Notes: generated by a model not told the origin, from the sequence alone. Positions 1 through 7,977 are shown, counted from the stretch's first letter. The stretch is DNA of 43,983 nucleotides from Clostridia bacterium (GCA_024404195.1 JAKSQJ010000005.1:1-43983); one strand, 5' to 3'. Numbers and translations are program-made.

Positions 1-15
1 TTAGGGCGCCCGATT

Positions 16-44
16 ATAATACCACATCAATTATCCGTTGTCAA
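16..44 (-). promoter_or_regulatory. Strong promoter firing off the left edge
   Basis: On the minus strand there is a perfect -35 TTGACA (39-44), a 17-base spacer and a -10 TATTAT (16-21) preceded by TGG, an extended -10 element. The start point would fall near position 9, so the transcribed gene lies outside the window. Upstream of the -35 are three A7 tracts at 11-base spacing (48-76), which look like an UP element. The arrangement resembles rRNA or tRNA operon promoters, but the product cannot be seen here. Confidence 0.75.
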
Positions 45-46
45 CA

Positions 47-77
47 CTTTTTTTAAACTTTTTTTAAACTTTTTTTC
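47..77 (-). repeat. Phased A-tract (UP-like) repeat
   Basis: On the plus strand the unit CTTTTTTTAAA occurs at 47-57 and 58-68, and its first eight bases recur at 69-76. The A-tracts are therefore spaced one helical turn apart directly upstream of the -35 box at 39-44. Such tracts bend DNA and bind the RNA polymerase alpha C-terminal domain. The role is inferred from position. Confidence 0.6.
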
Positions 78-126
78 TTTACATATTTTTCCACAATATA
101 TTGTGCTTTGCGTTGATAAGTAACCA

Positions 127-993
127 CTATTCATTTTGAGAATTTGTTGTTTCTATTATGTTATAATTTGGTCTTTTCTTTATTTCTATAAATATTTTAC
201 CTAAATATTCGCCTATAAGTCCTACCGAAAGTATTGTAAGCGACGCAATAAAACATAATAATACTGTAACGCCGTTTAGGTTTAATACTCTTAAAGCGCT
301 CAACATCAAAGCAACTATGAATATTACCGACAAAGCCGCACCGAGCAGGGTTATTAAATGTATCGGGTTTATTGTCGTATTAAGGTAGCCGAGTATCTTT
401 TCTTTTATATATGAGAAGCCGTTTTGCTTTTTTATATTGAATGTTTTTCTTTTCTCATAAATTACATACGAGGTTTCATAACCCATCAAAGAAAAAACGA
501 AGGGCAGACAAATATCATATTCCTTATAGTTTTGAAGTTTTAAAAGCACCTGCTTTGAAACCAAATAATAATCGTCTTTTGTTATATGAGTTTTAGTTCC
601 TTTTTCCCTGCCGAAAACAATAGATGCGCCCTTTTCGTATTCTTCAATCATACGGTCTATTGCATTTATATCGTTTTTGCAGGTCTGGTCGGTTACAACG
701 CAAATATCGCATCTTTTTCTTGCCTCATTTATTCCCGCCATAACCGCCTTTTGATAATCAACCCTTTTTCCGAGCTTTATGCCCTCAACCGAAATATATT
801 CCTTTGAGATTTTTTTGATTTTTTCAAAGGTTTCATCGTTGCTCTCATTATCAACGAACAAAATTCGGCTTAAATACGAAATTTTACCGCAACCGATTAA
901 CTGCTCAATTTTATCAAGAAAAAACGGAACGGAAAACTCAATAATATCGGCGCAGTTGCGGCAGGGCACAACAATATATAATAACGGCATCAT
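127..993 (-). CDS. Family 2 glycosyltransferase, GtrB/DPM-like, membrane-anchored
   Basis: This 288-residue protein has an N-terminal GT-A fold and two C-terminal membrane helices (about residues 210-265). The tail GEYLGKIFIEIKKRP is typical of polyprenyl-phosphate sugar transferases (GtrB/CsbB/DPM type). They load a sugar onto undecaprenyl phosphate on the cytoplasmic face of the membrane. The catalytic motifs are divergent: FVDNESNDET replaces the usual VDDGSxDxT, and the DxD region reads TDQTCKND. The protein is also somewhat shorter than the usual 310-330 residues. It follows sigF by 18 bases with a good GGAGGTGG ribosome site, so it is probably the last gene of the spoIIA operon. The substrate is unknown, and the altered motifs leave activity uncertain. 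Confidence 0.8.
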   Translation of the reverse strand: MMPLLYIVVPCRNCADIIEFSVPFFLDKIEQLIGCGKISYLSRILFVDNESNDETFEKIKKISKEYISVEGIKLGKRVDYQKAVMAGINEARKRCDICVVTDQTCKNDINAIDRMIEEYEKGASIVFGREKGTKTHITKDDYYLVSKQVLLKLQNYKEYDICLPFVFSLMGYETSYVIYEKRKTFNIKKQNGFSYIKEKILGYLNTTINPIHLITLLGAALSVIFIVALMLSALRVLNLNGVTVLLCFIASLTILSVGLIGEYLGKIFIEIKKRPNYNIIETTNSQNE

Positions 994-1011
994 AATACCA
1001 CCTCCGAAAAT

Positions 1012-1680
1012 TCATATACCTATCCCGATAATATCACGAAGCTTTGAGAGAACTTTTTTCTCGGTGCGTGAGACCTGAACTTGCGACATTGAAAGTTTTT
1101 TTGCCGTTTCGGTTTGAGTAAGGGCGGCAAAATATCTGCATTTAATAAGCTCCTGCTCTTGCCTCGGCAATTTTTTAAGCGCCATCTGAACGGTTATTCT
1201 GTCGGCAATAAGCTCTTCCCTGCTTTCATCGGGGATTTCCATTGTTTTTTCACCGTCGCCGTCCTCAACCGTTAACGAAACGGCAGTCCGACAGGCGCAA
1301 AATGCCTCCGCAACACTTTCGGGGTCAACTCCGATTTCATTTGCTATTTCCGAAACGGTCGGCTCACGGTTGAATTTAAGCTCCAACGACTGTTTTACCC
1401 TTAAACATTTAAGGTAAAGCTCTTTTATGCTTCTTGACACCTTGACCTCGCCGCCGTCTCTGAAAAGCCGTTTTATTTCACCTAAAATAACGGGGACGGC
1501 ATAGGTTGAAAACATAAGACCTCTTGTTTCGTCAAAGCCCTTTGCCGCTTTGCAAAGTCCGATACATCCGGCGCCGTATAAATCCTCAAAATCTATGCCT
1601 CTGCCGACAAATCTTCCGCAAAGTGAGGTTACAAGCCGCAGATTATCGGTTACAAGGTCATCTCTGTTTTTGACTTCCAT
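1012..1680 (-). CDS. sigF: RNA polymerase sporulation sigma factor SigF
   Basis: This 222-residue sigma-70 family protein has region 2 at about residues 11-75 (including DLYGAGCIGLCKA), region 3 at about 85-130, and a region 4 helix-turn-helix at about 188-211 (TQTETAKKLSMSQVQVSRTE). SigF directs early forespore transcription and is held inactive by SpoIIAB. Its place after spoIIAA and spoIIAB identifies it as SigF rather than SigG or SigB. The start overlaps the end of spoIIAB by 23 bases and its ribosome site is weak, which suggests translational coupling. It is shorter than Bacillus SigF (255 residues), mostly at the N-terminus. Confidence 0.93.
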   Translation of the reverse strand: MEVKNRDDLVTDNLRLVTSLCGRFVGRGIDFEDLYGAGCIGLCKAAKGFDETRGLMFSTYAVPVILGEIKRLFRDGGEVKVSRSIKELYLKCLRVKQSLELKFNREPTVSEIANEIGVDPESVAEAFCACRTAVSLTVEDGDGEKTMEIPDESREELIADRITVQMALKKLPRQEQELIKCRYFAALTQTETAKKLSMSQVQVSRTEKKVLSKLRDIIGIGI

Positions 1681-2104
1681 AGCGAACCTGAATATTCTTC
1701 TTCATTGTAACCGTAGTTCCCCTGCCGACAACCGAACGGACACGGACATAATCCATAAAGTTTTGCATTACGGCAAATCCGAGTCCTGCCCTTTCTTCGC
1801 CTGCCGTTGTATATAAAGGTTCCATCGCTTTGGCAATATTTTCTATTCCGACACCCTTATCCCTTATTTTTACGGTTAAGGTATTATCGGTTATTTCGCA
1901 GTTTATGTAAATTTTGCCTATCGTATCGGGGTAGGCATGGACGATACAGTTTGTAACCGCTTCGCTGACGGCGGTTTTTATATCGCTTATCTCCTCAACC
2001 GTCGGGTCAAGAACCGAAGCAAAGGTTGCCACCACCGTTCTTAAAAAACTTTCGTTTTTTGACCTTGAATCAATTTTCATACTGAAACTGTTTTTTGCGT
2101 TCAT
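1658..2104 (-). CDS. spoIIAB: Anti-sigma F factor / serine kinase SpoIIAB
   Basis: This 148-residue protein is a GHKL-type ATPase. The N-box carries Glu48 and Asn52 (SEAVTNCIVHAY), the G1 box is RDKGVGI at 81-87, and the G2 box is ERAGLGF at 104-110. The family binds and inhibits SigF and phosphorylates the antagonist SpoIIAA on serine; ATP or ADP status decides the partner. The start codon overlaps the spoIIAA stop in an ATGA arrangement and its end overlaps sigF. Both overlaps fit the coupled synthesis needed to keep the switch proteins in balance. All key residues appear intact. Confidence 0.95.
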   Translation of the reverse strand: MNAKNSFSMKIDSRSKNESFLRTVVATFASVLDPTVEEISDIKTAVSEAVTNCIVHAYPDTIGKIYINCEITDNTLTVKIRDKGVGIENIAKAMEPLYTTAGEERAGLGFAVMQNFMDYVRVRSVVGRGTTVTMKKNIQVRYGSQKQR

Positions 2105-2424
2105 TGTTTTTTCTCCTTATTTTCAATTTTCACTATTCTTTCAATTCCCGAAAGCCGCATCATTTTATAAAGATACGGACTTGTTCCGGTAATGTTAAGC
2201 GTTGCGCCTCTTTTTGAAAGGTTTTTATACCGTCCCATAATAAGACCTATTCCCGAACTGTCCATAAAGGACACCCTTTCAAAATCAAGTATCACAAGCG
2301 ACGGCATATTAACTTCAACCGCCCTGTCTATCGCCGTTCTGAGTCCTGATGCCGAATGATGGTCAATTTCGCCCGACAGATAACCCGTCAGCACCTCGTC
2401 CTTTACCTTTATTTCTACAGACAT
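2101..2424 (-). CDS. spoIIAA: Anti-anti-sigma F factor SpoIIAA (STAS domain)
   Basis: This 107-residue protein is a single STAS domain. The phosphorylation motif FMDSSGIG lies at 53-60, with Ser56 matching Ser58 of Bacillus SpoIIAA, and the segment GEIDHHSA (18-25) is also typical. Unphosphorylated SpoIIAA displaces SpoIIAB from SigF; SpoIIE reactivates it by dephosphorylation. It is first in the operon, with a strong AAGGAGG site 7 bases before the ATG. A hairpin with a T-run sits immediately upstream and could end folC transcripts. I could not find a convincing sigma-H promoter before it. Confidence 0.94.
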   Translation of the reverse strand: MSVEIKVKDEVLTGYLSGEIDHHSASGLRTAIDRAVEVNMPSLVILDFERVSFMDSSGIGLIMGRYKNLSKRGATLNITGTSPYLYKMMRLSGIERIVKIENKEKKQ

Positions 2425-2439
2425 ATTTTTTCCTCCTTA

Positions 2440-2480
2440 AAAAAATAAGACAAGCTCTTATAATATAATAAGAGCTCGTC
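2440..2480 (-). terminator. Hairpin terminator between folC and spoIIAA
   Basis: The arms 2449-2461 and 2468-2480 pair over 13 bases, with one G-U pair in the RNA, around a 6-base loop. In minus-strand sense the stem is followed by TTATTTTTTT, a good U-tract. The ribosome site of spoIIAA begins directly after the T-run, so folC transcripts should mostly stop here, leaving a leader hairpin on any read-through message. Confidence 0.7.
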
Positions 2481-2516
2481 CTTAAAAAATTACGCCTATT
2501 CGGTTGTCAATTAAAA

Positions 2517-3728
2517 TTATTTTTTGTAGTATTTTCTTGCGTTTGCGCCAAGATAAAGAGAACCTACGATAAATATGGGGCTTTTTAGATTATTTGCGGT
2601 TTTTATAGCTGCAAATAAATCCTTTTCTATTAAAACTTTTTCGGCATATTTTTCGGCAAAATTTCCTAATTCATTTGCCGAAAGGCACCTGTTCATATCA
2701 ATTTCGGTTGCAATAAAGGTTTTTGAATACCTTGAAATTATCTCAACATATTCCTGCCAGTTTTTATCCCTCATCATAGCGCAGATAACCGTTACCTTTT
2801 CGCCGAAATCTTCAAGAAATTTCGCAAGAACCTTTGCGCCGTCGGGATTATGCGCACCGTCAATTACCGTTAAAGGATTTTTTGAAACGGTTTCAAGACG
2901 GGCGGGAAAGGAAGTTTTAGCAAAAGATTTTTTGATACTTTCCATTGAAACATCAAAGGAAGAATTATTTAAGATTTCAATAACCGTTACGGCATTATAA
3001 CACTGATGAACACCTAAAAGAGAGAGTTCGTATTTTTTCTGCTTATAGGTAAAAATACTGCCCGTAATATCCGATTTTTGAATTTCGGGAGTTTCGGGGA
3101 CAATAAGATTATCGGTATGCTTTCTTATTACCGAAAGCGCCCTTTCATCTTGATTACATACGGTAATAACGGGCTCGTTTTTCTTTATTATTCCGCTTTT
3201 TTCGGCGGCAATTTGCTCTACCGTTTCGCCTAACAGTGCCGTATGGTCAAGACCGATTTTGGTAATTACCGAAACATCAACATTATCAATAATATTGGTA
3301 GCATCAATTTTGCCGCCCAAGCCCGTTTCGTAAACCGCAACATCAATTTTTTCGTCCTTAAAATAAAGAAAAGAAACAGCACAAATAAATTCAAATTCGT
3401 TAAGCGCAACACCCGTATTTTTAACAATTTCGCCGTATTTTACAATATCGTTTTGCGAAATATATTCCCCGTTTATCTCAATTCTTTCACGAAAATCAAT
3501 AATAAAAGGCGAAATGAAAAGACCGACCTTTAACCCCTCATTTTTAAGGGCATTTGCCGTTAAAACGGCGGTTGAGCCCTTGCCGTTTGTTCCTGCTATA
3601 TGAATTGACTTAAAACTGTTTTGAGGGTTGTTGAGTTTTTTGCAAACTTCGGCTATTCTGTTCAGTCCCGCAGGCAAACTGAATTTCCCCAATGAATGAA
3701 TATAATTTAGCATTTCGGTATAAGTCAT
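2517..3728 (-). CDS. folC: Folylpolyglutamate synthase / dihydrofolate synthase
   Basis: This 403-residue protein belongs to the Mur-ligase-like ATP-dependent family. The P-loop AGTNGKGS is at 45-52, the ligase motif ETGLGGKIDATN at about 134-145, and the linker motif VIDGAHNPDG near residue 288. It adds glutamate to dihydropteroate and/or folates in the cytoplasm. In Bacillus folC lies directly after valS; here valS lies upstream on the same strand, but a divergent glycosyltransferase and a small regulator separate them. It has its own TTGACA promoter (3761-3789) and ends at the 2449-2480 hairpin. The length is a little below the usual 420-430 residues. Confidence 0.95.
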   Translation of the reverse strand: MTYTEMLNYIHSLGKFSLPAGLNRIAEVCKKLNNPQNSFKSIHIAGTNGKGSTAVLTANALKNEGLKVGLFISPFIIDFRERIEINGEYISQNDIVKYGEIVKNTGVALNEFEFICAVSFLYFKDEKIDVAVYETGLGGKIDATNIIDNVDVSVITKIGLDHTALLGETVEQIAAEKSGIIKKNEPVITVCNQDERALSVIRKHTDNLIVPETPEIQKSDITGSIFTYKQKKYELSLLGVHQCYNAVTVIEILNNSSFDVSMESIKKSFAKTSFPARLETVSKNPLTVIDGAHNPDGAKVLAKFLEDFGEKVTVICAMMRDKNWQEYVEIISRYSKTFIATEIDMNRCLSANELGNFAEKYAEKVLIEKDLFAAIKTANNLKSPIFIVGSLYLGANARKYYKK

Positions 3729-3760
3729 TCCACTATCAAATCCTTTTAATTACTGCCATT

Positions 3761-3789
3761 ATATTACTATACCGAAAATATCTTGTCAA
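3761..3789 (-). promoter_or_regulatory. Probable folC promoter
   Basis: A perfect -35 TTGACA (3784-3789), a 17-base spacer and TAATAT (3761-3766; 4 of 6 consensus) lie just upstream of folC and just after the stop of the small gene at 3801. The -35 is strong but the -10 is imperfect, and a second TATAAT lies 3 bases further on. Confidence 0.5.
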
Positions 3790-3800
3790 CAAAAATCAAT

Positions 3801-3947
3801 TTACCGATTTTTATTTTTAAAATGTTCTTTTAAAACAATATTTATATATTGCGAAAGAGAACGATCATCATTCTCAGCTTCACATTTTGCCATTTCCAAT
3901 ATATCACTATCTATCGTAATACTTATCTTTTCTTTAAGCGGTTTCAT
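3801..3947 (-). CDS. Small ribbon-helix-helix (CopG/Arc-like) protein
   Basis: This 48-residue reading frame starts at the ATG at 3947-3945 behind a very good GAGGTGAT ribosome site. The first part, KISITIDSDILEMAK (residues 7-21), fits the beta-strand and first helix of a ribbon-helix-helix protein. SLSQYINIVLKEHFK (30-44) fits the second helix. Such proteins bind DNA as dimers and act as repressors or antitoxins. No toxin gene is adjacent. It is divergent from the glycosyltransferase at 4063, so it may control that gene; this is inference. A TATACT -10 lies at 3965-3970 with no good -35. Many gene callers would miss a gene this short. Confidence 0.75.
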   Translation of the reverse strand: MKPLKEKISITIDSDILEMAKCEAENDDRSLSQYINIVLKEHFKNKNR

Positions 3948-3977
3948 TTTATCACCTCAAATTGAGTATAGCCGAAA

Positions 3978-3995
3978 GTCATATTATATATTGAC
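3978..3995. promoter_or_regulatory. Possible operator (GTCA-N10-TGAC)
   Basis: The perfect 4-base inverted arms GTCA and TGAC flank a 10-base A+T core. The right arm overlaps the -35 box of the glycosyltransferase promoter and the site lies between the two divergent genes. Its size and position would suit binding by the small ribbon-helix-helix protein. The repeat is short and could be chance. Confidence 0.3.
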
Positions 3996-4019
3996 ATATG
4001 CGATAAAGTAGGATAAAAT
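3991..4019 (+). promoter_or_regulatory. Promoter of the family 4 glycosyltransferase gene
   Basis: A perfect -35 TTGACA (3991-3996), a 17-base spacer and a TAAAAT -10 (4014-4019) lie 43 bases upstream of the start codon. GATAAA occurs at 4002, 4012 and 4032, the first two copies 10 bases apart, overlapping and following the -10. Confidence 0.7.
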
Positions 4020-4062
4020 AGGAGAGAGTAAGATAAACATATAAATGCGGTGGTAGTTAAAC

Positions 4063-5295
4063 ATGAAAAAACTTATTTTTATTACTTCCAAATATCCTTT
4101 CGGCTTGGGTGAAACATTTATAGAAAACGAAATTCCCATATCAGCAAAAACTTTTGATAAGATTTATGTTTTTGCCACCGAAGCCGACAAAGGCGACGGC
4201 ATCCGTCCCGTTCCGAAAAATGTAACGGTTTTTGCGGCAAACAGAGGCGAAATATCCAAAAAGAATTATATACCGCAGTTATTTAAATGCGAAAATATAA
4301 AAGAAATTTTCAAAAACTGTATCGGCGACGGTATGTTTTCAAAGGTAAGTGCGGTTTGTTATTTTTCGGCTTGTGTTAAACAATCCCTTAAAAATGCGGA
4401 TGAATTTATAAAGCTTTGTGATATTAAATCCGATGATACGGTAACCGTTTATTCGTATTGGTTAAGCACTATCGGTATGTGTAGCATTAAAATAAACGAA
4501 AAAATAGAAAAATTGAAAATAAAAACGAAACTTGTTTCCCGTTGTCATCGTTATGATATTTACAGCGAAAGAGCAAGCTTGGGATATTTACCTTTTCAAA
4601 AATATATGATTTCTCACTTTGAAAAGATATATCCCTGCTCGAACAACGGAAGTAAATATTTAAAATCCAAATATCCAAAATATGCCGATAGAATTTCAAC
4701 CTCATATTTAGCGGTTACGGATAATTTTTTGTGTTCTTTACCTAAAAAAGAAGATATCTTCAATATAGTTTCCTGCTCAAATGTTATTCCCGTAAAAAGA
4801 GTGGATTTAATTATAAAAGCACTTTCAAGAATTACCGATAAAAAGATATGTTGGACGCATTTCGGAGACGGTGAATTATTAAAAGATGTTAAAGTTGAAG
4901 CCGAAAACATTTTGCCCGAAAACATATCGGTTTCATTTAAGGGAAGAATACCGAATAGTGAAATTTACGAATACTATAACAAAAATAATGTAAATTTATT
5001 TATAAATGTAAGTTCTTCGGAAGGATTGCCCGTTTCAATTATGGAGGCTATTTCTTTCGGCATTCCCGTTATCGCCACCGATGTCGGCGGAACAAACGAA
5101 ATAGTAATTGACGGCAAAAACGGATATTTGCTTGACGAAAATTTTGATACACTTAAATCAGCAGAAGTAATCAACGATTTTATAGCTATGCCCGAAGAAA
5201 ATTATAAAGGCTACTGCAAAAACTCACGAAAAATCTTTGAAGAAATGTTTTATGCCGATAAAAATTATTCCGAATTTTGCAAAAATAATTTATAA
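4063..5295 (+). CDS. Family 4 glycosyltransferase (GT-B fold)
   Basis: This 410-residue protein has the C-terminal nucleotide-sugar domain of GT4 enzymes: IPVKRVDLIIKAL near 245, FKGRIPNSEIYEYY near 290, and the EGLPVSIME block (E-x7-E type) near 325, followed by GIPVIATDVGGTNEIV. The N-terminal domain, near SKYPFGLGETFIENEI, resembles capsule and exopolysaccharide transferases. No signal peptide or membrane helix is seen, so it is probably a cytoplasmic enzyme acting at the membrane face. It stands alone, without other polysaccharide genes, on the opposite strand between valS and folC. Its sequence is visibly richer in A+T than its neighbours, which suggests acquisition. The ribosome site (GGTGG) is modest. 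The substrate is unknown. Confidence 0.85.
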   Translation: MKKLIFITSKYPFGLGETFIENEIPISAKTFDKIYVFATEADKGDGIRPVPKNVTVFAANRGEISKKNYIPQLFKCENIKEIFKNCIGDGMFSKVSAVCYFSACVKQSLKNADEFIKLCDIKSDDTVTVYSYWLSTIGMCSIKINEKIEKLKIKTKLVSRCHRYDIYSERASLGYLPFQKYMISHFEKIYPCSNNGSKYLKSKYPKYADRISTSYLAVTDNFLCSLPKKEDIFNIVSCSNVIPVKRVDLIIKALSRITDKKICWTHFGDGELLKDVKVEAENILPENISVSFKGRIPNSEIYEYYNKNNVNLFINVSSSEGLPVSIMEAISFGIPVIATDVGGTNEIVIDGKNGYLLDENFDTLKSAEVINDFIAMPEENYKGYCKNSRKIFEEMFYADKNYSEFCKNNL

Positions 5296-5304
5296 TACTG
5301 CGTA

Positions 5305-5337
5305 AAAAATCTCCCGTCAATTGAACGGGAGATTTTT
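5305..5337. terminator. Bidirectional terminator
   Basis: A perfect 13-base stem (5305-5317 with 5325-5337) surrounds a 7-base loop. The outer part is A5/T5, so each strand gives a GC-rich stem ending in a U-run. It lies between the convergent ends of the glycosyltransferase gene and valS and can serve both. Confidence 0.88.
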
Positions 5338-5346
5338 ATACTTATT

Positions 5347-7977
5347 TTACATATTTTTAAGTTCTTCTATACTTTCTTCAATCATCTTAATCTTATCAAG
5401 AGCTTTTTTAAGTCCCTGCTTTTGCTGTTCCTTAACGGCTTCGGGTGCCTTTGCCATAAAGCCCTCGTTATTAAGCTTTTTCTCAAAGAATTCCTTATCA
5501 ACGATTGCTTTTTGCATATCCTTATTAAGACGCTCAATTTCAGCCGAAACATCCAAGAGCTCCTTCATAGGCATATAAACGGTTGCGCAGTCGGTTACAA
5601 CACGAACGGCGCCCTCACTTGCAAATTCGCTTCCTACCTCAACATCACTTGCATAAGCCAAACGGCAGATATATGATGTTCCCGACTTAAACGCATCGGC
5701 AAACTCGGTTTGAATCTGAACGGTTGCCTTCTTTGAGGGAGGGACATTCATTTCGGCACGGCGGTTTCTTATTGCCTTTATAACCGCCATAATTTTTTCA
5801 AATTCCTCTTCTTCATTTGAGAAGGCAAACTCATCGCTGTATTTCGGGAATTCGGAAATCATAAGCGCCTCGCCCTTATGGGGAATTGACTGCCAGATTT
5901 CTTCCGTTATAAACGGCATAAAGGGATGCAAAAGGCCGAGAGTTCCCGTAAATACATAAAGAAGAACACTTCTTGCGGTATTCTTTTGCTTAATATCCTC
6001 GCCGTTTAATCTTGACTTGCAAATCTCAATATACCAGTCGCAGAAAACATCCCAGATAAAGTCATAGAGTTTTTGAACTGCCATACCTAATTCAAAGTGG
6101 TCAAGATTATCGGTAACCTCTTTGCAAAGGGTATTGAACTTGGAAACAATCCACTTATCTTCAAGAGCGAAATCATCTTTGTTTATCGGGATAATTTCGT
6201 CGCCCTCTAAATTCATAAGAATAAATCTTGCGGCATTCCAAAGCTTATTTGCAAAGTTTCGGCTTGCTTCAACCCTTTCGGGGATATAACGCATATCGTT
6301 ACCGGGGCTGTTGCTCGTTGCAAGAGAAAATCTTAAAGCATCGGCGCCGAATTTATCAATAACTTCAAGCGGGTCAACACCGTTACCCAATGATTTTGAC
6401 ATTTTTCTGCCCTGAGGGTCACGGACGAGGCCGTGAATTAAAACGGTATCAAACGGAACTTCGCCCGTCTGCTCAATTCCCGAGAACATCATACGCATTA
6501 CCCAGAAAGGAATAATATCGTAACCGGTTACAAGGGTATTTGTCGGGTAATAATGCTTAAAGTCCTCTGTTTCTTCGGGCCAGCCGAGGGTTGAAAAGGG
6601 CCATAAAGCCGAAGAAAACCAAGTATCAAGTGTATCGGGGTCCTGATGGATATGAGTGCTGCCGCACTTTGAACATTTTGCAGCTTCTGTTTTTGAAACG
6701 GTTATTTCGCCGCACTCGTCACAATACCAAGCGGGAATTCTATGTCCCCACCAAAGCTGACGGGAGATACACCAGTCCTTAATATTTTCAAGCCAATGGA
6801 AATAAACCTTTTCAAATCTTTGGGGAACGAACTTTGTTTCACCCTTTTTAACCGCATCAATGGCAGGACCTGCAAGCGGTTTCATCTTTACAAACCACTG
6901 CTTTGAAACACGGGGCTCAACGGTTGTTCCGCAACGGTAGCAGGTGCCGACATTATGAGAATAATCCTCAATTTTTACAAGAGCGCCCTCTTTATCCAAA
7001 TCCTCAACTATTGCTTTTCTTGCCTCGTATCTGTCCATACCGGCATACTTCGGGTAATCGTCGGTAATTTTAGCATCGGGGGTTAAAACATTTATAACCT
7101 CTAAATTATGGCGAAGCCCTACCTCAAAGTCGTTTGGGTCATGAGCAGGGGTAATTTTAACAACGCCCGTTCCGAAATCCATTTCAACATAATCGTCGGC
7201 AACAACGGGAATTTCCCTATGAACGATAGGAAGAATAAGGGTTTTGCCTACTAAATCTTTATATCTTTCGTCATTCGGGTTAACCGCAACGGCGGTATCG
7301 CCAAGTAAGGTTTCGGGTCTTGTTGTTGCAAGTTCAAGATAGCCGGAGCCGTCCTTAAACGGATAGCGAAGATGCCAGAAATGACCTGCCTGGTCCTCAT
7401 ATTCAACCTCGGCATCGGAAATAGATGTAAGGCAATGCGGACACCAGTTTATTATTCTTTCGCCTCTGTATATAAGTCCCTTTTCATAAAGGTTTACGAA
7501 AACCTCGTTAACGGCTTTATTGCAACCCTCGTCAAGAGTAAATCTTTCTCTTTCCCAGTCGCAGGAGGAGCCCATTTTTTTGAGTTGTTCTATAATTCTT
7601 CCGCCGTATTGTCTTTTCCATTCCCAAGCACGCTCCAAAAAGCCCTCTCTGCCGATATCGTCCTTTGAAATGCCCTCTTTGCGCATTGCTTCAACGATTT
7701 TTGCCTCGGTTGCAATAGAGGCGTGGTCGGTGCCCGGAAGCCATAAGGTATCATAACCCTGCATTCTCTTAAAACGGATAAGTATATCCTGCAAGGTATT
7801 GTCAAGCGCATGACCCATATGTAGCTGACCGGTAATATTCGGGGGCGGAATAACTATTGTATAGGTTTCCTTACCCTCTTGTCTTTTGGCATGGAAGTAT
7901 CTTCCGTTAAGCCACATTTTATAGATACGGTCCTCAACATCCTTCGGGTCGTATTGTTTTGCGAGTTCTTTACTCAT
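5347..7977 (-). CDS. valS: Valyl-tRNA synthetase
   Basis: This 876-residue class I aminoacyl-tRNA synthetase has the HIGH signature as PPPNITGQLHMGHA (HMGH at 53-56) and the KMSKS loop as RKMSKSLGNG near residue 524. Between them is the CP1 editing domain (TTRPETLLGDTAVAV near 218). The anticodon-binding domain follows, and the C-terminal arm (about 810-876) is coiled-coil. It charges tRNA-Val and clears mischarged threonine in the cytoplasm. Length is normal for the family. It has its own promoter (8043-8071) and a terminator (5305-5337), so it is probably transcribed alone. I found no T-box sequence in its leader. Confidence 0.98.
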   Translation of the reverse strand: MSKELAKQYDPKDVEDRIYKMWLNGRYFHAKRQEGKETYTIVIPPPNITGQLHMGHALDNTLQDILIRFKRMQGYDTLWLPGTDHASIATEAKIVEAMRKEGISKDDIGREGFLERAWEWKRQYGGRIIEQLKKMGSSCDWERERFTLDEGCNKAVNEVFVNLYEKGLIYRGERIINWCPHCLTSISDAEVEYEDQAGHFWHLRYPFKDGSGYLELATTRPETLLGDTAVAVNPNDERYKDLVGKTLILPIVHREIPVVADDYVEMDFGTGVVKITPAHDPNDFEVGLRHNLEVINVLTPDAKITDDYPKYAGMDRYEARKAIVEDLDKEGALVKIEDYSHNVGTCYRCGTTVEPRVSKQWFVKMKPLAGPAIDAVKKGETKFVPQRFEKVYFHWLENIKDWCISRQLWWGHRIPAWYCDECGEITVSKTEAAKCSKCGSTHIHQDPDTLDTWFSSALWPFSTLGWPEETEDFKHYYPTNTLVTGYDIIPFWVMRMMFSGIEQTGEVPFDTVLIHGLVRDPQGRKMSKSLGNGVDPLEVIDKFGADALRFSLATSNSPGNDMRYIPERVEASRNFANKLWNAARFILMNLEGDEIIPINKDDFALEDKWIVSKFNTLCKEVTDNLDHFELGMAVQKLYDFIWDVFCDWYIEICKSRLNGEDIKQKNTARSVLLYVFTGTLGLLHPFMPFITEEIWQSIPHKGEALMISEFPKYSDEFAFSNEEEEFEKIMAVIKAIRNRRAEMNVPPSKKATVQIQTEFADAFKSGTSYICRLAYASDVEVGSEFASEGAVRVVTDCATVYMPMKELLDVSAEIERLNKDMQKAIVDKEFFEKKLNNEGFMAKAPEAVKEQQKQGLKKALDKIKMIEESIEELKNM

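Noticed and set aside
31..126. Possible DnaA boxes and replication origin
   Set aside because: Only one near-match (TTTTCCACA at 87-95) and weaker ones are present, with no dnaA, dnaN or other origin genes nearby.
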